From Rhabdophis nuchalis (Eukaryota > Chordata > Lepidosauria > Squamata > Natricidae), in NCBI GenBank assembly GCA_039707465.1, contig CM077643.1, positions 318,251,919 to 318,315,918 of the forward strand: 64,000 nucleotides of DNA. Reading direction: 5' to 3'. A program made the translations under genes and the position numbers. Under the pieces are notes generated by a model. It worked only from the letters and a program-made list of their open reading frames with translations. It made no database searches and had not been told where the DNA came from. Positions 32,222 through 45,005 of this stretch are shown here, one piece after another. The stretch's first letter is position 1; every line of letters begins with the position of its first letter.

Positions 32222-32735
32222 ATAACAGAGGTGGAAGAGACCTTAGAGGCCTTCTAATCCAACCCACTGCTCATGATAGCAGTGTTCCAATATTTGAGGG
32301 GCTGCCACAGAGAGGAGGGGGTCAAGCTATTTTCCAAGGCACCTGAAGGCCAGACAAGGAACAAGAGATGGAAACTGACCAAGGAGAGATTCAACCTAGA
32401 AATAAGGAGGAACTTACTTACTGTGAGAACAATCAACCAATGGAACAGAAGTTGCCTTCGGAAGTTGTGGAAGCTTCATCACTTGAGACTTTCATGAAGA
32501 GATTGGACTGCCATTTGTCAGAAATGGTGTAGGGACTCCTGCTTTAGTGGAGGGGGGGTTGTTGGGCTAGATGACCTGCAAGGTCCCTTCCAACTCTGTT
32601 AATCTGTTAAAGCAAGAGACTCTATACCACTTCAACAAATTGTTGTGCAATCTCTTCATAAAAATCTCCAGTGTTGGAGCACCCACAACTTCTGGAGTCA
32701 AATTGTTCCATTTATCAATTGTTCTGTCAGGAACG
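32222..32735 (-). mobile_element. CR1 LINE antisense copy containing a nested CR1
   Basis: Antisense CR1 3' end runs 32222-32272 (CTTCTAATCCAACCCACTGC), is interrupted, then resumes at about 32610 with AAGCAAGAGACTCTATACC. Confidence 0.85.
32273..32609 (+). mobile_element. CR1 LINE 3' fragment inserted in CR1
   Basis: Sense CR1 end encoding a decayed C-terminal piece (KLTKERFNLEIRRNLLTVRT, then INQWN) and the 3' UTR through GACCTGCAAGGTCCCTTCC. It sits inside an antisense copy of the same family, making a long imperfect inverted repeat. Confidence 0.85.
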
Positions 32736-33410
32736 GCTACAACCGGTAAGCTCTCAAACTTCCTATGTAAGCTGATGACAAGAGAGATTTAGCATCCTTG
32801 TCCTCCTTTGGCAATGAGCTAGGTTTTTTTCAGTTGGGAAAAAAGAGTACATTGTGCCATAATTCGCAGAAATGCCTCCTTTATCAGTTTGACATATTTT
32901 CATGTCTGATGCAGAACAGGCATCCTTAACCTGAGACCTCAAAAACTATATAGAAAATATGTAGCTTGCAGCTGCCCTTTGTTTCTATGCTGAAATGAAG
33001 GGGGAAAACCAGTCTCCTCCAGACCCAGTATATAAATGGCCATGCTGTTTGGAATAGATGGGTGAGCCCACCTGCTACGTTTCTAATTAATTATTAACTA
33101 TCACAATTTCGAACACATTCAATGATATACAAAAAGAATGGCCAAATCAGCAATAGAATAAATACACAAAAAGCAAAACAACCAAAAACCCACCCAAGCA
33201 CAATTTAAAAAAATAATTATAACACTATTCACTCCTTGATAATCATGAACAGTAGACAAGTCATAAGGTGACTAGGATATGATTGACTGTCTGAAGGGCC
33301 GTTTACTATAGGAAAGGGTGCAATTGGTACACCAGATGGAACTTTGCAAATATTTTAAGACCACTTGCTCTTTAAGTAAGAACTATGAATCCAACATGAC
33401 TCATACCCAG

Positions 33411-33690
33411 CCCTCTGGAACGACCTTCCCCCCGACATCAGAACAACCACGGACTTCCGCTCCTTCCGTCTGAAATTAAAAACTCATCTTTTCCGTTTGG
33501 CCGGCCTTGGGTAGCCTCTCTCTACAGGGTCTAGCTGTTTTAATTGGGTATTTTAGCATGTTAAGGGGATTTTAGCACAGGCCCAGATTTAATTTGTTCT
33601 TAATTATATTTGTATATTTATTGTATTGTGGTTTTTAGTTTTCCCTGTGCACCGCTCCGAGTCCCTACGGGGAGAGGAGCGGTCTATAAA
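33411..33690 (+). mobile_element. L2 LINE 3' end
   Basis: The last coding residues (ALWNDLPPDIRTTTDF in a decayed frame, ending FRLAGLG) and 3' UTR with CACCGCTCCGAGTCCC and GGGGAGAGGAGCGGTC. Confidence 0.92.
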
Positions 33691-33753
33691 TTAAATTATT
33701 CTATTCTATTCTATTCTATTCTATTCTATTCTATTCTATTCTATTCTATTCTA
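33691..33753. repeat. (ATTCT)n microsatellite
   Basis: About 12 pentanucleotide units forming the tail of the L2 fragment. Confidence 0.95.
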
Positions 33754-36700
33754 TACTCCTGACTGGGGAAGTGGAACCCCAATCCAGAAGTAAAGATGGA
33801 AAGGCAATTTCAATAATCACAGCCACTCAAATTTAGTCAGATTGAGTCAGAGCTGATTCCTCCCTCACCCATACAGCCTCCAAGGATTGGGACAAGACTT
33901 TGATAGGCTTGGTTAATTGTTGGGGGTGGGGATAGGGGTAGATGCAAATCTTTTAATTCAGTACCTGGAGGTTATGCAATCATAGATGAGAAGGAAAGTT
34001 GAGGTCGAATTTGCACCTCAATTTGCACAATCTCTTCTCCATCAGTGCTATTTATAAGCAAAACACAATTTCTTTCATTAATTCATTTTTCAAACTAGAA
34101 ACTTTCATATTTTTTCGTGCCCAATTTGTTCCTGATATCTGAAGTATGTTAAATATTCAGTTTGACTAAACAGGTTGTTAGCTATCTCTATGAGCAAGGA
34201 TGATTAAATGGAATGAAATGTTTTGCCTTCCATAACATGCAACACTTTAGGCATTACGTTCAACTTTGATCAAGACTACTGTCTATCACCAGTTAGAATC
34301 ACACGCTATTTCAGTTTTTGTAATAATATTTGTATTTGAAGATAAATACATTCTGCAACAAATATGAGTATAGTTTTTTTCTTGGGCCAATGCATTATGA
34401 CACCAAAAACTCCCAGAGTATTCATTAACAAACTGTATTTTAAATGCTAGAAGATTAGTTGCAGATTGACAGGATATGATCCCAAAACTCTAAAATCATA
34501 AATTACAGATCATTGGTATAACAGATTGGATAACAAACCTTACAGTGCCTAATGTTTTTTTTGTCCCAGTATAAAATTTTACGCCACTATAGAAAGAAAT
34601 GTTGAGGTAAAATAAAGGGGGAAACACTCCAGTGCACTTCCAGGCATATTTTCAAGCTCCACAGCCAGAGGTATCAATGGCCACAAAACACTGTAACAGT
34701 AAGGTTAAGTTATTTTTCCTTATTTATCAGAGACTGACTCTTGCTGACCAGCTTTTCTACAGATTTTTCTTGAAACATTTATAACAGAACAGATGTCCTA
34801 GTTTTGACATTCTGCACATATCAAACCAATTCTTAGCCATACTACTTCTATGCGTGCATTTCAGCTGTCAAGGAAATAAGAAGAGGGATTCTGTTTTCTA
34901 GCTATTTTCCACTCCTCACTAACCAGTGGACCATATCCTCTAACACTGCAAGGTCTTGTGATTACAGAACAGGCAATCACTTTGAGCTTAGAAATTAATA
35001 CACATGGAGCAAGGAATGTTGCTGGCTTCACCTCTTATTTGTATTGTAAGGCAAGAGCCTGGCCTACCTGATCCTCATCCTGCCTTGATATCAAATGTAC
35101 AGTCAAATTCATTAAGTGATATAATATTTAATGTGTGATATCATTTGAGATGTTGTCCAGTTGCAGCCTGGATCTTTAATTGGAATATTAACTCAGAGCC
35201 TGCTATGGTGGAGAAGCAGTATATTTCCTTCTGCTGGTAACCAAAAGTCCTGTGCATAAGGGCCTCACTCCAACAATGCTCATGCATGTCTTCATTCTCC
35301 TTCACATCGAAAAGTACATAATTGCATGGACAAAGTTCCAAAAGGTCATATCAGTTGTTCTTGTACTGTAAGATGATTTTCAAGGTCTGTATGAGAGAGG
35401 GGAGGAAGTTATAGGTAGTTTTTCTAGCAACTGGCGCTGTGGTTCCCCAACTTCTGATTTTTGCTTCAGCACCAGTTCTGCGTCTGCTTCATTTGGGACA
35501 AAATTAAAAAAAAATGACAAAGGGTGGCTATTAAATGCTATTAGACCACTATTAGAGGAAAAGCCTTTGCATTATATAAAAGGGCTCATTTTTAAAGAGC
35601 TTTGTAGGGACCCCTTCAGTCAGAAACACTTGGGAGATTCTAGTATGAATACCTACGTAATTCTGATGTACCTAGTTAAACAATAACAAGATCAAGAATG
35701 TGTTTGGATAATAATGTGATTCACATGTGTCTTGATATCCAGAGTGTAACATTTCCTCACTTATCTGAAGCCCGTGTCTAACTCCTGCAAGTGGATAAAT
35801 CTCTTAGCTAGATTTATCCTCTGGTGCATCCCAGTGAGTTGATGAGTCCCCTGCGGTTGAATTACTTCAGAGTGATTCTCAGGAAGGGCATGGTTCTGTC
35901 TTTTTGCTCACCTTCTCAAAGACTTGACTCTGCTAGACTCTCAATGATCCTTTCATGCCGTTCACAACTTGGCTAAGGAAAAGAGACTGCTTAATTGCCT
36001 GGTGCTTAAAAATGAAATAGCGAACCTTCACTTGCTTCACAATCGCTCACTTCACAAACCCTAAGACATTGCTCTTTACATGACAATGCCTTTAATAATA
36101 ATTTTCCATTACAAGCTTTAGAGTTTTAAAATTAGAGCAGGTATATTTCCCCCCAGTGAGAAATATTCTTGCCAACATGAAAGAGTAAGAAAAAATATAT
36201 TCATGAAGTTCTGGTAGAAATAAAACTGGCTGCAGAAAATTTACTTTGGAAGATACATGGATTTTAGCTATAAGATACATCACTGTACCCATAATTGCCA
36301 AAGGGGGAAAAGTAGTTTGATTCTACTTAAGTTCTTACAGTCTTGTAGCACAAATCATATCTCAGTCCCAAATCATGCCTACTTATAAATATATCCTATT
36401 AATTTAGAACATACATGCAAAGGACTGAATGCTTAATCAGATTTAAATACAGTTTCACATTAGGTGTTGTATTTGTCAGTTCATACAGTCATATTCAGTA
36501 AAACAAGCCATTTTATTTTAAAAGTATTAACTTTCCTGCAGAGCCATGCTGCTTTGAGTCAACTCAACACTGGATTAAAAATGAGACGACCCATCCTCCA
36601 GCTATTCCATATGGATGCATTAATACTTTGCACATGTGTAGGCATGTCCTGTCTCACACTGCATGATATGTAGGCATGGCATTATATGTAAAGGAAGGTA
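33754..36700. other. PRKN: PRKN intron 5, long stretch without elements seen
   Basis: Nearly 3 kb of AT-rich sequence. Only short chance ORFs; no splice-flanked exon or known repeat supported. The least transposon-dense part of intron 5. Confidence 0.5.
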
Positions 36701-36702
36701 AA

Positions 36703-36927
36703 AATAGCAATAGCGCTTAGATTTATATACTGCTTCCCAGTGTTTACAGCCCTCTTTAAGTGGTTTACAAAGTCAGCATATTGCCCCCCACAATCTGGGT
36801 CTTCATTTTATTGACCTTGAAAGGCTGAGTCAACTTTAAGCTAGTGAGATTTGAACTGCCAAGTTGCTGCCAATCGGCAGTCAGCAGAATTAGCCTGCAA
36901 TACTGCATTCTAACCACTGCACCATGT
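36703..36927 (-). mobile_element. tRNA-derived SINE, antisense
   Basis: It begins with the 3' end (AATAGCGCTTAGATTTATAT, reverse of the SINE tail) and ends in a tRNA-like head (GTTCAAATCTC in reverse near 36850; GCACCATG near 36927). Confidence 0.82.
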
Positions 36928-37529
36928 AAGCAGAAAGCTAGGAATATGTAAAAAGAATAATACTTATGTTTCTAATTAAATGTATACTCCTTTTAATGGC
37001 ATGTCAGTATAATTCACTAGTTTTTTGCACTTCCCAGTTCAATGCAGTACACCACTGCTTCAACAATATCATATCCATTTTACTGCCTTAATTCCAGGGT
37101 AGCATCTTCTTGTTTTGTGAATTCCAGATCTGAGCATCTGGTATCATTTGCCCATCATTTTACAGATTCTATATAATGAAAAGCAAGGACACAGCTCAGG
37201 TTTCAGAGAATCTAAAACAGTGGCCCATGCTTTTAAAGCTTTATAAGTGTAAAGATGAGTGTTGGGACAACAGCTGATGACTATCACAAGCAGTCAAAGG
37301 GAAGCAGAACTCTTTCTAATTGGTTGTCTCTCTGTCAAAGAGTTCACTGGTAGGACTTCAGTCTTTTTTTAAAAAAATGACAGACAACTGATCCCAGGAT
37401 ACAGAAATCGATTTAAGTACGGCAAGAAAAATGATGAACCAATCATAATTTGTCACAAATTGCAGCCTCACATAGTGCTCCTACAATACTATACCAAACC
37501 AATGTCAGAACATTGAATCTTGAGACACA
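36928..37529. other. PRKN: PRKN intron 5, no feature seen
   Basis: AT-rich intron. Confidence 0.5.
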
Positions 37530-37970
37530 TACCGTGTTTCTCTGAAAATATGACCTACTCAGAAAGTAAGTTCTAGCTTGATTTTACATGTGCGCCCAAT
37601 ATAAGTCGTACCTCCAAAATAAGCCCTAATTAAGACCTACCCAATCCAGGAAGGGGTGGGTGGAGCTGCCCTACTGTTTACCTTTGGATAGTTGCAGTGA
37701 GGCCTCATGCACACCTCAGCCTATTTCTTCTGTAGCTGATAACAGAGCTCCAGATCGATCGGCTGCAAAGGCTCTCAAGAAAGCTTGTTTTCCGTGCTGG
37801 CCGAAGAAGTTCATGAAGGCCTCTGACAGCAAAAAGGAGGCCTGGGGTGGCAAATGCAAGTGAGGTGAGTCAGTGGACAACCCCTCCCCCCTGAAAATAA
37901 CATCTGGTGCCTTTTTTGGTGGTAAAAAATATATATAAGGCAGGGTCTTATTTTGGGGGAAACACTGGTA
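37530..37970. mobile_element. TACCGTGTTTCTC-type terminal-repeat element
   Basis: The left end TACCGTGTTTCTCTGAAAAT and right end TTTTGGGGGAAACACTGGTA are inverted repeats bounded by TA. Inside, GTCGTACCTCCAAAATAAG and GGTCTTATTTTGG repeat the theme. Non-coding; the 67-codon ORF inside is not convincing. Confidence 0.85.
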
Positions 37971-40350
37971 GTCTTATGAATAGAAGATGCCTTTTGTGGA
38001 ACCTTGTAAAGAGAGAGAAACATGTTGCCTTCTTTTTGTATAAAAGTGAAGCATCTGTGGGAGGGGAAGGTCCAAATTGGATGGATGAAGCATTGCAATG
38101 CAAATCCAACTCCTTCTGTACATGCTTTGACTACAATACATGTATGTAAGGGCAGAGCTTGCTTTGTGATGTTCCATACCCCATCTTGCAGATTTTGACC
38201 TCAACCCCCACCCTTCCTGGATGCCACTGCTAAAAGGCATTTCAAAACTTTAACAGGAGAAGAATCAAGATGAAGATTTAAACTGCTATGATGAACCTTT
38301 CAAAAACTTCTAGACTTAGTTACAGTCACACCCACACTCTCTTACTAAGTTCATATAGAGTGAAAATGTCTAGATTAATGTTGAGATTAAAACATTACAC
38401 TGTTACATGTTTTGTTGATGCTGATTTACAGTGCTCTTATAAACCTATCATTATGAAGTGACTTATAGCTTTGCATTATGTAGAAATTGTGGCTTATTCA
38501 ATAAAACAAAACATTGTTAAGCGTGGGATATGGACTCAGTTATTAAATAGATAAAATGAGCTCCACATGCATTGCACAGCAAGAAATATACATGTGCTTC
38601 TGAGTGGCTGATAATAATTCAAATGCAAGTTTCTTTTGTGCTGCCACTCAAAAGAAAATAGGAGGAAAATGCTTTAGGAAAAAACATGATAGCATCTGTA
38701 ATGATTAAATCTATACAATTTAATGGGAAAGCCAAACCCTAAAGTCAAGCTCTAATCACGTTTTCTATTTTAAGATTGCAATCTAAATATTTACTAGTGT
38801 CCTCATTGACATTTTACATTACTGCACAAGCAGATTTTATAAAGTATACTACCATTATAGTTAAAATCCTAAGGGATAAAAGTATCACATGTTCAGGAGA
38901 TTATAGCAATTGGATTCTGGTTATCAGAACATTGTAAGGTTATTCCCAGGACAGAGAAATATCCAGATGAATTTGTACTTCTAATCATAGATTAGATTTG
39001 GGATTACATGCCATAATCAAGGATTATCTTGAGCAGGTTTTCCTCCAAGAAAACCTGAAAAGCTATGAGGAAAGATGCTGGCAAATTAACCAGCCTTATC
39101 CACAATATCAGCTAGGATTCAGACTATGTCCTGGAAGCGAGTAAAGGAGAAAAGTATTTAACCCTCAATCACAGACTGGATGCTGTTTTTATATCATGTT
39201 AAAATACTACACATTCTATCAACCATGATGATTTAAAATTGGTTCTCCAAAAATTTCCAATTGGAAATTGATTTTTGTTTACTTTAATAATGAATGTAAA
39301 ATGTAAAATAATTAATAAATGAAAAAAAATAGCGCACACATAAATATGGGCAGGCATTTTATTACAATATCTGAAAGTCTGTTGATTTTTTGGTGTAGTG
39401 CTTGAAGAAGTTTCTAATTTTTCTATTATCATTATTGTAAAAACATATGAAGGTGAGATAAACATAGCTAAAGGTTAAGATAAAACACACACGCATCTCT
39501 AAAAACATATGGACAAAGTTTTTGAAACCTGTATAAGGATTAGTATGGTGAGCAAAGATTATTAATTGTATTTTGGAAAATAGATGACTGATCCAATTGT
39601 GAGATGAAGCACATAATACTCTGCAAAGCAATGTGGAACAATATTATAATGCAACTACTTTTCAAATTATCTTAACTATTACTTCTCCCAAGCTAAGTGA
39701 TGATAATATACAGAGAAGGAATCAAGTTCACAATTCACAGTGGCTTCATATTTATTTCAGTTTATCACAGGTTTCAAATCCCAGGAGGCTGTCAGTTTGC
39801 CAAAATCAGCAAGTATAAGTTTGATAACAATATGGATGTAGACTTAAATTCCAGGGTGGAAAAAGCAGAGATATATATGTACTAAAGACAATAGGAGCTA
39901 ACACAGTTCATTGCACACACTCTTGAAAATTAGTTGAAAATATTCTTAATTCTATAACTGATTCTCTCAAGATCCATGAAAATCAACAAGAATGGCCTAC
40001 CTACAAATCCTGGAAAATGAAATTTTGCTTAGCCAGTCTGCTCACCAATGAGAGTGTGAGTGTGTCTGTGTGTGTGAACTTTCCTTTAGCCTCCAGCCCC
40101 ATCAGTACAAGTTGTCTTTTTGCCTTAAATTCAGACTTATTGTAAATATCAGTGGTACTCATACTTGCTCTTACTGTGCATTTATTCGGATCCATTTTGA
40201 CTTGGCAGGCTTATTTTTCAAGTTCATTTTGGTTCAGTTTTTTTAAGGAGAGTATTGAAACAGGTTGCCATTTCCCTATGATCCTTTTTATGATCTCTTG
40301 TCCTTAGTACAAGGTAATGGTTCATGAATGCTCCTACTACAATAAGTTTC
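37971..40350. other. PRKN: PRKN intron 5, near exon 5; no feature seen
   Basis: AT-rich intron with short ORFs only. Confidence 0.5.
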
Positions 40351-40358
40351 CCTTAATA

Positions 40359-40543
40359 CGAGGTTCCCAACTGGGGGTGCGAGACGATATTCCAGAGTGT
40401 GCAAAAACCTGGGGTTAGAAGTTTCAAAATTATAGTGTATATGCATAATTATATCCATATAATTATTTACTTTTGTAAGGGGAGTGAGAATATATCAGAA
40501 GCGTTATAAGAGTGTGGGGTATAGAAAAGGTTGGGAACCCCTG
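40359..40543. mobile_element. hAT-like element, TSD CCTTAATA/CCTTAATC
   Basis: Ends CGAGGTTCCCAACTGGGG and AAAAGGTTGGGAACCCCTG, with 8-bp flanks (40351-40358, 40544-40551) matching at 7 of 8. It lies only about 320 bp from PRKN exon 5. Confidence 0.87.
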
Positions 40544-40862
40544 CCTTAATCAGTAACTATTCTGATAACATAGATACATGCTTGAGTCCTTCGGATTCAT
40601 GATACTTTTTGATGGCCACTATAGGTTAAAAAGAGGCAGTCTGATATAATGGTTAAGGGTTCAGGCTAGAAAACAGAATTCTAGTCTTAGGACCAGGTTG
40701 ATTGCATAAGCTTAGCTAGTTACTTTTTTCAGCCCTAGAAAAGTGGCAATGGCAAATCATTTCTGAAAAGCCTTGCCAAGAAAACTGCAGGGACTTTTCC
40801 AGGCAAGGTCTGAAAATCGGACATGATTGAATGGAAGAAAAAAATTGTTAATAGTCTCTTAC

Positions 40863-40946
40863 CGCTATTTCTCCGCTGCAGTTTTGGTAATGACAAATGC
40901 CATTGATGCTGTTTGCAATCAAAACATCTTCCCAGCAAGATGGATC
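40863..40946 (-). CDS. PRKN: PRKN (parkin) exon 5, RING0 segment
   Basis: This minus-strand exon directly precedes exon 6 in the transcript. It is 84 bp, 28 whole codons, matching the human exon 5 length as I recall it. It begins DPSCWEDVLIANS and ends CSGEIA, which joins in frame to EFYFKC of exon 6. The PSCW and DVLI motifs match human parkin residues 180-183 and 185-188. The two cysteines spaced C-X4-C correspond to RING0 zinc ligands C196 and C201. The acceptor is a pyrimidine run ending TTTTTCAAAG above 40946. The donor is GTAAGAG below 40863. Only about half the residues match human, so this part of RING0 is much more diverged than exon 6, yet the frame and zinc ligands are intact. It is too short to show as an ordinary open reading frame. 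Confidence 0.93.
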
Positions 40947-40948
40947 CT

Positions 40949-42478
40949 TTGAAAAAGAGAAATGGAGAATAAAATCAAAACTCAAGGGTAAAAAAAATAG
41001 TTGATTTTTCTTTTAGAACTTACTGAAAAGGCAGAAAAAAAATAAAAGGACAAACCAGATGCTTTACCAAAGTAATAAAAAAGAAAAATAAGAAAATGTA
41101 TAGTAGGGATAAATAGGCTTATTTATAACTGCCTGATCAGGAGAAAGTATATTCAATCACCAGTGCAGTCAAGGTTTTCTATTGTGCTGCAATTAAAAAA
41201 AATGTTTTTTCATTGTAATGTTTACAACATATATCTGTCTGTCTGTCTCTCTATCTAGATGTAGATATATAGATATATATAGATATAGATATATGCACTC
41301 TTCTCCCAAATATGCTTTCTTGTATGCAATTTGGACCTCAGATATATTGTAAAACTAATGCTAGAATATTTTGTGAATTATATTCTCATGTATAATACAA
41401 TGGATTTCCCACTTGTGTTTCACATCTTATTGCCTGAGAAGAAATCTGCCATGAATTTCTTCAACAACATTTACCTTAGATAGCTGCAAATACAATGAAT
41501 GTAGAACAAACTGCAAAGTGTACATTAAATGTATTACACACATAAACAAAACAACAGAAATGTAAAATGAAAACATGTTCCTGTCAAAATAGCTCCTACG
41601 GTTATACATCATATTCACTGGTGCAGCACATGTCATTATCATATACTTAGTCAGTGGTAAAAGATAACAACTGGCTTTTGATTCTTTTCCAAGCACAACC
41701 CAAGCCCTAGATTTGACCTTAGATGCTAAATGTTTGAGAATTTGTATCAGAATATATATATACAGTACAATTTTCTTCCCATTGGAAAAAAACCCTACTT
41801 TTTTTATTAAGTGCATCACCATCATGTTGTCCATATACCCTGTCTTTGCAAGTACCTTGCAGCTGTTTAAAAACTCCATCTATTACTCTACTCATTTATG
41901 CTTCTAATCTACCCACAGTTACAATTATTGAATTTTGGAGTCATCTTGCTATCAATTAAAGACAAAGAATTACTCTATTTTTAAAAAAATGGAATGCTGT
42001 ACTAAGACCTGTATTTATAAATTTGTCATTTTAGACCAGAACTCCATTATCTTGCACTGGCCCAAATGAACACAATAAATACAAATCTGCAAACACATTT
42101 GAATGCTATCAACATACAAAATCAAAACAAACATTAAAGTGCTTATTTGCACTAAGGTTGAACATCAAAATAGATAACACATATGTATACCTGCCTTTGT
42201 GTCCTGATCAGTGTACACTTGAGGACCTCATGGCAGTGTGACAGAATGCAGTTAATGTTGCTTGTTTTCTGGGCAAGATCTTTTTAACTTGTACATATTT
42301 TAATCTTGTATTTTAAATTTTAAATTTTAAGTCATATGCCTTATTTTAATTGTGATGCTTCTGAATAAACATCAAAATACAGTAATATGAAAGATAAACA
42401 TTTCAATTATTGTGAGCAAAGTCGATTGATCTGTAATCAGCCAATCAACTATATTTCTGAAAGCTACAGCAAAGTAAA
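40949..42478. other. PRKN: PRKN intron 4, 3' end; no feature seen
   Basis: It begins with the exon 5 acceptor tract on the minus strand (CTCTTTTTCAAAG). There is a short (GATATA)-like run near 41260-41295. Exon 4 was not found. Confidence 0.55.
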
Positions 42479-42479
42479 C

Positions 42480-43449
42480 TACCGTATTTTTCAGAGTATA
42501 AGACACACCTTTTTTCCTCTAAAAAGAGGCTGAAAATCTGGGTGCGTCAAACACCAAATACAGCATTTTTTTTGCCTCCTGGAAACCCACCCCCTTCACC
42601 AAACTGGCTGTGCCTACCCTTATGGAGGCTTCCAGAGAACTCCTGGGGGCTGGGGAGGGCAGAAATTAGCCTAAAACGGGCCAATTTTGCCCCCCCCCCC
42701 AACAGCACTCTATAAGCCTCCGTAGGACTATGCATGTAATTAATTTGACACAAAAATGGCCCATTTTCACGATAAATTGGCTGGTTTTTGCTTATTTTTG
42801 ACCCCCCCGGAGTACTCTGCAAGCCCCCCCAAGGCTATTCATGCTTTTTATTTGAAAAAAATGCCCCCGTTTTTGCAGAGAAATTGGCTGTTTTGGGGAG
42901 GTTTGCAGAGTGCAAAAGGGTTTTTTTTCCTGCTCTTTAACTGTGTCTGTGGCAGCAGAAACAAAGTCTTAAAGCGATTTCCTTCTCCAGGACATGGATA
43001 AATACACCTGGAAACATCAACCTACTTACCTACTCTCTCTCTCTACCTACCTACTGTATTTCCCTCTCTTTCTAGTTCTCTCTCTCTATCCTTCTACCTA
43101 CCTACCTACACACATTCTCTCTTCCTACCTACCTACTGTGTTTCTCTCTCTCTCTATTTCTCTCTCTCTATTCCTTTATCTACCTACCTACCTACCTACC
43201 TACCTCTCCCTACCTACATACTGTATTTCTCTCTATTTCTCTCTCTCTCCTTCCCTTTATCTACCTACCTACCTACCTACCTACCTACCTACCTACCTAC
43301 CTACCTACCTACCTACCTACTGTATTTCTCTTTCTTTCTCTCCCTCTCTATCCCCCTACCTACCTACCTACTTTTTTTTGTAATTTGCCTCTTCAAAACC
43401 TTGGTGCGTCTTATACTAAGGTGTGTCTTATACTCCGAAAAATACGGTA
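42480..43449. mobile_element. TACCGTATTTTTC-type element with CTAC minisatellite
   Basis: Ends TACCGTATTTTTCAGAGTAT and TACTCCGAAAAATACGGTA, bounded by TA. The left half has hairpin-rich blocks (CCCCGTTTTTGCAGAG), the right half a CTAC/CTCT minisatellite (43010-43375) with ACTGTATTTCTCTC cores. It is the most complete copy here and runs opposite to 30701-31635. Confidence 0.92.
43010..43375. repeat. CTAC/CTCT minisatellite inside the element
   Basis: Units of (CTAC)n, ACTGTATTTCTCT and (CTCT)n with lengths of about 55-75 bp; includes a run of some 17 CTAC repeats near 43260-43320. Confidence 0.93.
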
Positions 43450-43524
43450 TAAACCATAATTAACCATAATTAGTTTACCATAATTAAAAAAGCGGGGGGG
43501 GAGGGGGGATAACCCTGCAAGATT

Positions 43525-43690
43525 TTTTAAATTTGGGGATTTTAATCTGGTTTTAGCACAGGTTCCATTGAATTAGTTTTTTAAATTTTATATGATGTTT
43601 TGTATGTATTTTAATTTTCCTGTGCGCCGCCCTGGGTCCGTTTGGAGAAGGGCGGGGTATAAATTGAATAAATATAATATAATATAAATA
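43525..43690 (+). mobile_element. L2 LINE 3' tail
   Basis: GGGGATTTTAATCTGGTTTT followed by GCCGCCCTGGGTCCG and GAAGGGCGGGGTATAAATTG, then an AATATAAT-rich tail. Confidence 0.85.
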
Positions 43691-44735
43691 TATAAAACCA
43701 CTACTGCTGTAATATCATTAGCCTTTTTGTTGGGGTATATTAGTGTTCAAATTGAGAACAAAAGCAGATTGGTCCACCAAACTGAACTGGTATTGGTGCC
43801 AATTGAGCTGGTATAAGGAATTGAACTGGTACAAGCAAATTGAATTGAATATAACACCAAACAATACCTATCTAAATACATTGAAATTGGTGTTATTGAC
43901 ATTGTTGGCTGCATCTGTATTGAGCTTGATCAGGCATCAGATTTCTGTGAAATTTTGATCAATGTAACTATTTTACATAGGCCCATCAATGCATATTTCA
44001 TTGACAGAGATTTATTATTATTACTCATAACTTTCTTCCACAATGTATTTGGTATAAACGTGAACTTTCAATCAAATAATCAAAACTGAATTACAGTGCA
44101 AGCCCAAATACAATAAAAGACAGCATATAACAGTGTAAGAAGAATTTTTAAAATTGCAAGAAAACTCTAAAGCAACTAGCAACTAGTAATTAATAGCAGA
44201 AGGGAGAAAACAGTTTCTAACAACTACGGCTATTGATAAAATTATGTAAATTTCTTAGAGGTTTTTAAAGAGTGGTGACCCAGTTTCCTGGTCACAATGT
44301 TGATTAGTGTTATTAACAATTGGAATATGTGGCAAGGGTCCCTTTACACTGAGAGGTAGGGAGCTGACTCATGAGTAACTAGATAAAACACTGAACTCCA
44401 AAGATGTAGAAAATATCAAAGAGCTTATTGTCCCCAGATCCTTAAGCATTCCAGTTCAAGGGTTGAAAACAAGCACAGGAATGTCAGCAATCTAATCCAG
44501 TCCAACTGAAAAATAAATTCTCAAAATAATTTAAAACAAAGGGGAGAAGATGGGACAGGCAGCAACTGTTTGAGGCACATTATCCTCTTTTGTACCAGCA
44601 GACTCAATGGGCATCCTAGCTTCAGCAAACAGTTAATTCCCTACTTGAGAAGACTCTGTTCCCTTCCTTTCCTCACCTAAGGAATACCAATAGATGAAAC
44701 AACTCTATTTAGTGACTGACAATGAATCCTAACCA
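43691..44735. other. PRKN: PRKN intron 4, no feature seen
   Basis: AT-rich intron. Confidence 0.5.
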
Positions 44736-44737
44736 GG

Positions 44738-45005
44738 TAATAAAAATAATAATAATAATATTTAATACTTGTAGACCGCTCCCTCTCCCCATAGGGACTC
44801 GGGGCGGTGCACAGGAAGAATAAAAAACAGCAAATATACAAACATTTAAAAACAAATTAAACCTATACCTGTGCTAAAAATCCCCATTAAAACTAAGTTA
44901 AACTAAAATAACATTCCCAATAAAATATAATACCCCATAGACAGAGAGACTATCCTAGGCCGGCCAGACAGAAAAGATGTGTTTTTAATTTTAGACGGAA
45001 GGAGC
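44738..45005 (-). mobile_element. L2 LINE 3' end, minus strand
   Basis: (AAT)n, then GACCGCTCCCTCTCCCC and CGGGGCGGTGCACAGG in reverse. The last coding residues FRLKLKTHLFCLAGLG are encoded on the minus strand at about 44950-45000. Confidence 0.9.

Noticed and set aside
41460..41530. Exon-like minus-strand segment between an AG and a GTAAAT
   Set aside because: Short, no family resemblance, and a weak donor; treated as chance.
42994..43383. Tyr/Leu/Pro/Thr-rich ORF
   Set aside because: Translation of the CTAC/CTCT minisatellite.
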